Of a stretch of DNA of 36,400 nucleotides, positions 32,865-36,400 are shown in pieces (position 1 is the stretch's first letter; each line of letters starts with the position of its first letter). The position numbers and the translations under genes were made by a program. The notes below the pieces were generated by a model. It did not search any database, was not told the origin of the DNA, and saw nothing but the letters and a program-made list of their open reading frames with translations. The stretch comes from Chlorobiaceae bacterium (GTDB taxonomy: Bacteria; Bacteroidota; Chlorobiia; Chlorobiales; Chlorobiaceae): assembly GCA_013334485.1 (NCBI GenBank), contig JAAXXL010000023.1, positions 1 to 36,400 of the forward strand. Reading direction: 5' to 3'.

Positions 32865-33740
32865 GTGAAAAAAGGAAGGGAGTTTGAGGCTCGGGCCGCG
32901 GCGGTTTTTCAGAAAAATGAGATAACCGAGCATTACATCTACAAAAATCTTTCTGACAAGGTGAGTGGGGTGAAGAACCGTCGTATACTTTGTCAGATTG
33001 CCGATGATGAGATGCGTCACTACAATGTATGGAAGAACTACACCGGCAGAGAGATAGCTCCCGGACGTTTCAAGGTGTGGTTCTACTCCTTTGTCAGCCT
33101 TCTCTTTGGCTTCACCTTCGGTCTCAAGCTGATGGAGAAGGGGGAGCATCGGGCACACGATCTCTACAGCCGAATTCCCGGTTCGTTCAAGGAGATCAAT
33201 GGAATTGTCCGTGACGAGGAGGAGCATGAACAGGCACTTATTTCTCTTCTTGATGAAGAGAGTCTGAAATATACCGGTGCGATTGTGCTTGGCCTCAACG
33301 ATGCCCTTGTCGAGTTGATGGGTGTTCTGGCCGGTTTGACCTTTGCTTTGCAGAACACGTCGCTTGTTGCCATGACGGCTGCTATTACCGGATTTGCAGC
33401 CGCTCTCTCCATGGCGGCTTCAGGGTATATGACCGCCAAGTCAGATCCCGGAGGGAAAAACCCGTTTCTTGCAGCATTCTCTACCGGTATGGCCTATATT
33501 CTTACCGTGTTTCTGCTGATTCTGCCCTACCTGTTTATTGAGGATCTTTATATTTGCCTCGGTTTGGCATTTCTTGAGGTAATCGTCATTATCGGATTTT
33601 TCAATTACTACATCTCCGTGGTGCGTGATGAACCATTCAAGAGTCGTTTTCTTGAGATGATCGGCTTGAGTTTCAGTGTTGCTGCACTGAGTTTCCTTGC
33701 CGGTTATGCGATACGTTACGCATTCGGGGTAGTCATCTGA
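32865..33740 (+). CDS. Ferritin-like/VIT-family iron transporter (MbfA-like)
   Basis: A 291-aa fusion. The N-terminal ~130 residues form a rubrerythrin/ferritin-like domain with carboxylate-histidine metal ligands ([38 protein letters not shown]). A VIT1/CCC1-type membrane domain of about five segments follows ([58 protein letters not shown]). Proteins of this build, such as MbfA of rhizobia, export iron and limit oxidative stress. The gene starts with GTG 32865, 32 bp after htpG, and may share its transcript. It ends in a strong terminator. Confidence 0.85.
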   Translation: MKKGREFEARAAAVFQKNEITEHYIYKNLSDKVSGVKNRRILCQIADDEMRHYNVWKNYTGREIAPGRFKVWFYSFVSLLFGFTFGLKLMEKGEHRAHDLYSRIPGSFKEINGIVRDEEEHEQALISLLDEESLKYTGAIVLGLNDALVELMGVLAGLTFALQNTSLVAMTAAITGFAAALSMAASGYMTAKSDPGGKNPFLAAFSTGMAYILTVFLLILPYLFIEDLYICLGLAFLEVIVIIGFFNYYISVVRDEPFKSRFLEMIGLSFSVAALSFLAGYAIRYAFGVVI

Positions 33741-33771
33741 GAGCCTGACAGGCAGCCGAATTGTTTTCCAG

Positions 33772-33806
33772 GCCGCAGCACAACCCCTTTTGTGCTGCGG
33801 CTTTTT
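33772..33806 (+). terminator. Rho-independent terminator after the VIT-family gene
   Basis: GCCGCAGCACAA (33772-33783) and TTGTGCTGCGGC (33790-33801) form a perfect 12-bp stem with a 6-nt loop, followed by TTTTT. Confidence 0.95.
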
Positions 33807-33943
33807 GCATTCCCTTTTAACTATTACTCTGGTGAGTAACTGCCAATTTCCCCGGAATATTCAGCAAGAAAATATTATCACAGGAAAACGTACATTTCTG
33901 ATACAAAAATTCCATGTTCAAAGAACCATCAACAACAGGTGTT

Positions 33944-34210
33944 ATGCCGACAATTGCAATGTTCTATGGAATTATCATCCGAATGTATTGTGCACCGGGA
34001 GAGCATAATCCGCCCCATATCCATGCGTACTATCAGGAATTCAAGGCAATAATTGACATCAATAGTTGTGAATTGTCGGAAGGAAGGCTGCCATTGAAGC
34101 AGATGAAGCTTGCTTTGGCATGGGCCGAAATTCATAAAGAAGAACTTTTGGCTGATTGGGAACTGGCTTCGAACGGAGAGCTTCCTTTTCCCATCAAACC
34201 GTTACAATAA
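33944..34210 (+). CDS. DUF4160 protein
   Basis: About 88 aa from the ATG at 33944, matching the family start MPTIAMFYGIIIRMY; an in-frame ATG at 33914 lies upstream. The conserved core is APGEHNPPHIHAYYQEFKAI. DUF4160 proteins are of unknown function and are regularly followed by a DUF2442 gene, as here, an arrangement resembling a toxin-antitoxin pair. The histidine-rich PPHIHAYY segment could be a metal or catalytic site. It begins 138 bp after a terminator, so the pair is its own unit. Confidence 0.85.
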   Translation: MPTIAMFYGIIIRMYCAPGEHNPPHIHAYYQEFKAIIDINSCELSEGRLPLKQMKLALAWAEIHKEELLADWELASNGELPFPIKPLQ

Positions 34211-34220
34211 GGAGACCATC

Positions 34221-34463
34221 ATGTACCCTTCAGTGGTAAAGGTAAGCCCTTTAACCGATTACAAGTTGTTGCTTGAGTTTGAAACCAGCGAAAAAAGAAT
34301 TTTTGATATGGCTCCCTATCTCAATACCGGTAAGTTTGCGGAACTACGAAATCTCTCGGTATTTCATACAGTAACGGTCAAGTTCGATACCATAGAATGG
34401 TCAAACCAGTTAGATATTGATCCTGAGTTTTTGTATGAAAAAAGTGTACATGCTGAACTATGA
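34221..34463 (+). CDS. DUF2442 protein
   Basis: An 80-aa protein preceded by AAGGAG (34209-34214). The family pattern is MYPSVVKVSPLTDYKLLLEF, then KRIFDMAPYLNTGKFAELRN and TIEWSNQLDIDPEFLYEKSV. DUF2442 members are small and often paired with DUF4160; the fold of related proteins resembles a DNA- or protein-binding domain. It lies 10 bp after the DUF4160 stop, so the two are co-transcribed. Its stop is 17 bp from the end of the convergent kinase-like gene. Confidence 0.85.
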   Translation: MYPSVVKVSPLTDYKLLLEFETSEKRIFDMAPYLNTGKFAELRNLSVFHTVTVKFDTIEWSNQLDIDPEFLYEKSVHAEL

Positions 34464-34480
34464 TACCCCATATCCTCCCT

Positions 34481-36049
34481 TCAGTTTCTGAGAGATCTCA
34501 ACTCCTTTGCAATTGCACTCATATCGATCTCCTGAGAGGTATCTATCGATATGCTTACGGCCTCTTCCTCTGCACTGAGCGTCTCCATTGATGCAAGCTG
34601 CGCCTTGAGGACAGCACTGTCTGCTTCCGAAGCATCACTTCCTTCATGGTATCGTTTCTGCACCCGTTCAAAAAGCAGTGCTTCCGGAGCGTGAAAAGAG
34701 AGAATCCGGAAGGGGGTGTTTCCATGAGCGGCAAGCTCCATGAACTTTTTGCGTCGATCTCTCTTCAGGAATGTTGCATCAATAACGACCGCAATGCCCT
34801 CACTGATGCAGAGTTCCGCAAGATCAAAGAGGCGCGTGTATGTTGCCCGGCTGATCTCATCGGTGTAGATTGATAGAGTACCCTCCTGTTTGCTTCTCTG
34901 AAGCGGCTTGAGGCCGGCAATCCTTTTTCGTTCAACATCCGAACGCAGATGGATTGCCGGGATTTCCGGAGCGAGAGCGGTGAGGAGATGGCTTTTACCG
35001 CTGCCGGAGAGTCCGAATGCTATGATAAGGAGAGGGTTGTTTTTCCGTGTATACGTTCCGGCAAGATCAAGATATGAGCAGTGTTCTTCAAGGGTTTTTG
35101 CTGCCGAACTCTCCTCTCGTGTCTGGCTGTAGCGGATGGCGGTTACTTTTGCCCTGACCATTGCCCTGTACATGGCGTAAAAGCGCAGAAGCCTGAGTGC
35201 ATCGTAATCGCCGGTTTCTGCCAGATATCCGTTGAGCAGCCTCCAGGCAAGAGCGCCAAGGCCTGCGTGTTCAAGATCCATAAAGAGAAAGGCCAGGTCA
35301 CTGATGACGTCAATAATGCTGAGGCTGTCACTGAACTCGATGCAGTCGAAAATAAGGATCTGCTCACGCCAGAGTACCATATTGCCGGTATGCATGTCGC
35401 CGTGGCACTGGCGGATAGAACCGTTGTGCTTTCGATCAAGAAAGAGTTGATTGCGCTCTTGATGTTCCTGTATGCTCCACTCCTTGAGGGTTTCAATTCG
35501 CTCTTTTTCCCCGGTAACATCGAGCACCGGTTCCATATGCAGAAAATTGTGGAGCACCGGTTTAATCAGATTTTCCGGCAGACCAAACCCGCTTTCGGAC
35601 GGTGCGGGAGCGAGACTTTCATGAAAGCTCGCAATCTGGAGGGAGAGGGTGTCAATATGTGCAGAGGTCAGCTTTCCGGAAGCCATCATCCTGTCAAGCT
35701 CCATGGTGCGATCAAAACGGACCATTTTGACGGCGTAGTCAATTATCTTTCCTGCGCCACTCTCTTCATCATCAATCAGCATTTGCTCCCCGTAACGAAT
35801 AATCGGTACTACGGCAAGGTATATTTCAGGGCAGAGCCTCCGGTTGAGCCGGAGTTCCTCCAGGCAGCAGTGGTGGCGTTTTTCGAGGGTGGAGAAATCC
35901 AGAAACCCGAGGTCTACCGGCTTTTTTACCTTGTAGGCGAAGGTGCTGGTGATGAAAACCCAGGAGATATGGGTTTCAACAACCTCAATGGTACCGGTTT
36001 CATGAGTGTATGCTTCGGGGTGTGTAAGTGCTTCTCTCAGCGGTTCCAT
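34481..36049 (-). CDS. Aminoglycoside-phosphotransferase-like / P-loop kinase two-domain protein
   Basis: A 522-aa cytosolic protein. The N-terminal half (COG2187-like) has the kinase-fold segments ITSTFAYKVKKPVDLGFLDF, QCHGDMHTGNMVL (Brenner-type catalytic loop) and IFDCIEFSDSLSIIDV (metal-binding aspartate). The C-terminal ~190 residues form a P-loop kinase domain with Walker A FGLSGSGKSHL near residue 345 and VIDATFLKRDRRKKF, resembling gluconate/shikimate kinase-type enzymes. Such fusions are widespread and functionally undefined; the substrate is unknown. It has no operon partner in the window. Confidence 0.85.
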   Translation of the reverse strand: MEPLREALTHPEAYTHETGTIEVVETHISWVFITSTFAYKVKKPVDLGFLDFSTLEKRHHCCLEELRLNRRLCPEIYLAVVPIIRYGEQMLIDDEESGAGKIIDYAVKMVRFDRTMELDRMMASGKLTSAHIDTLSLQIASFHESLAPAPSESGFGLPENLIKPVLHNFLHMEPVLDVTGEKERIETLKEWSIQEHQERNQLFLDRKHNGSIRQCHGDMHTGNMVLWREQILIFDCIEFSDSLSIIDVISDLAFLFMDLEHAGLGALAWRLLNGYLAETGDYDALRLLRFYAMYRAMVRAKVTAIRYSQTREESSAAKTLEEHCSYLDLAGTYTRKNNPLLIIAFGLSGSGKSHLLTALAPEIPAIHLRSDVERKRIAGLKPLQRSKQEGTLSIYTDEISRATYTRLFDLAELCISEGIAVVIDATFLKRDRRKKFMELAAHGNTPFRILSFHAPEALLFERVQKRYHEGSDASEADSAVLKAQLASMETLSAEEEAVSISIDTSQEIDMSAIAKELRSLRN

Positions 36050-36282
36050 ATGGTGTAGAGTTCACATTTACCTCAAAAGTCGTGGAGAGTCAATTCATGC
36101 AATATAGTCCAGTTGAGAGAAAAGGTGAGGAGGTAAATTACCCTGAAAAATCAATGGTTGAAAGCAGCTTTGTATGCTTGAGTTCTGCCTGAAGATGCTC
36201 TTTGATTAAGAAAAAAAATGTACATTGAAATTTTGCAGGAAGGATATGTGGCATCTTGTCATCAAGGGTTAAAATTACGTTT

Positions 36283-36400
36283 ATGATCCATCTCTCCAAG
36301 ATACTCTGCCCGGCCGATTACTCTGCCACTTCGGACAATGCTCTACGCTATGCAATTGAATTTGCCCGGCAAGTCGGTGCTCATGTCAGGATTCTGCATA
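36283..36400 (+). CDS. Universal stress protein (UspA family), N-terminal part
   Basis: The gene runs off the right edge. The visible MIHLSKILCPADYSATSDNA followed by LRYAIEFARQVGAHVRILH is the first strand and helix of a UspA-fold domain, with the usual (I)LxPxDxSxxSxxAL pattern. UspA proteins bind nucleotides in many cases and respond to stress. Whether this one has one or two domains cannot be seen. The 233 bp upstream (36050-36282) hold no other gene I can support. Confidence 0.85.
   Translation, partial: MIHLSKILCPADYSATSDNALRYAIEFARQVGAHVRILH

Noticed and set aside
35081-36058. 325-aa plus-strand open frame
   Set aside because: It is antisense to the kinase-like/P-loop gene at 34481-36049, which carries real motifs.
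1-36400. CRISPR arrays, tRNA or rRNA genes
   Set aside because: No regularly spaced direct repeats, cloverleaf-like segments or conserved rRNA stretches were seen on reading either strand.

Overview
The window looks like a chromosomal segment of a green sulfur bacterium (Chlorobium/Pelodictyon-like Chlorobiaceae). That assignment rests on the style of the proteins and intergenic repeats; no rRNA or photosynthesis gene is present to fix it. Most of the window has balanced base composition. Two accessory stretches stand out: the left 5.5 kb, and an AT-rich block at about 24.9-27.1 kb.

Layout. (1) 1-4.4 kb is a diversity-generating retroelement (DGR): a DGR-type reverse transcriptase (295-1332) followed by a membrane-anchored NACHT NTPase whose C-terminal formylglycine-enzyme/C-type-lectin domain carries the variable region (1361-4345). 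A 35-bp piece at 61-95 repeats the 3' end of this variable region, and all four differences fall at adenines of the upstream copy. No full template repeat is in the window. (2) 4.6-5.5 kb holds a RelE/ParE-type toxin-antitoxin pair running tail-to-tail into a Phd-type antitoxin with a truncated PIN toxin; a perfect 40-bp palindrome lies upstream of the antitoxin. (3) 5.6-8.0 kb holds a CadC/SmtB-type metal sensor, an SO_0444-type metal permease and a secreted CAP-domain protein. A short inverted-repeat element sits between the regulator's operator and its start codon. (4) 8.0-15.0 kb, minus strand, holds a two-component system with an NtrC-type regulator, then a coupled copper operon (HMA-TauE/SafE-cupredoxin fusion, DUF305 protein, CopA ATPase). 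Between them lie a paired palindromic site and a candidate sigma-54 promoter. (5) 15.1-17.9 kb holds an Rpn-type nuclease and peptide release factor 3. (6) 18.1-20.8 kb is an amino-acid ABC importer with a circularly permuted binding protein, a permease, and an ATPase with a degenerate RsbW-like tail. (7) Inorganic pyrophosphatase ends in a strong terminator. (8) 21.8-27.1 kb is a defence-like island: a type ISP restriction-modification protein, a HEPN-motif protein and a proteasome/HslV-like Ntn hydrolase. (9) 27.2-36.4 kb holds fumarase, a KdsC-like phosphatase, a NeuB-like synthase, HtpG, a ferritin-like/VIT iron transporter, a DUF4160/DUF2442 pair, a kinase-like/P-loop two-domain protein and the start of a universal stress protein.

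The most promising leads are the NACHT-DGR with its missing template, the HEPN plus proteasome-like pair, and the copper operon whose upstream DNA has the geometry of sigma-54 enhancer control. No tRNA, rRNA or CRISPR array was seen.
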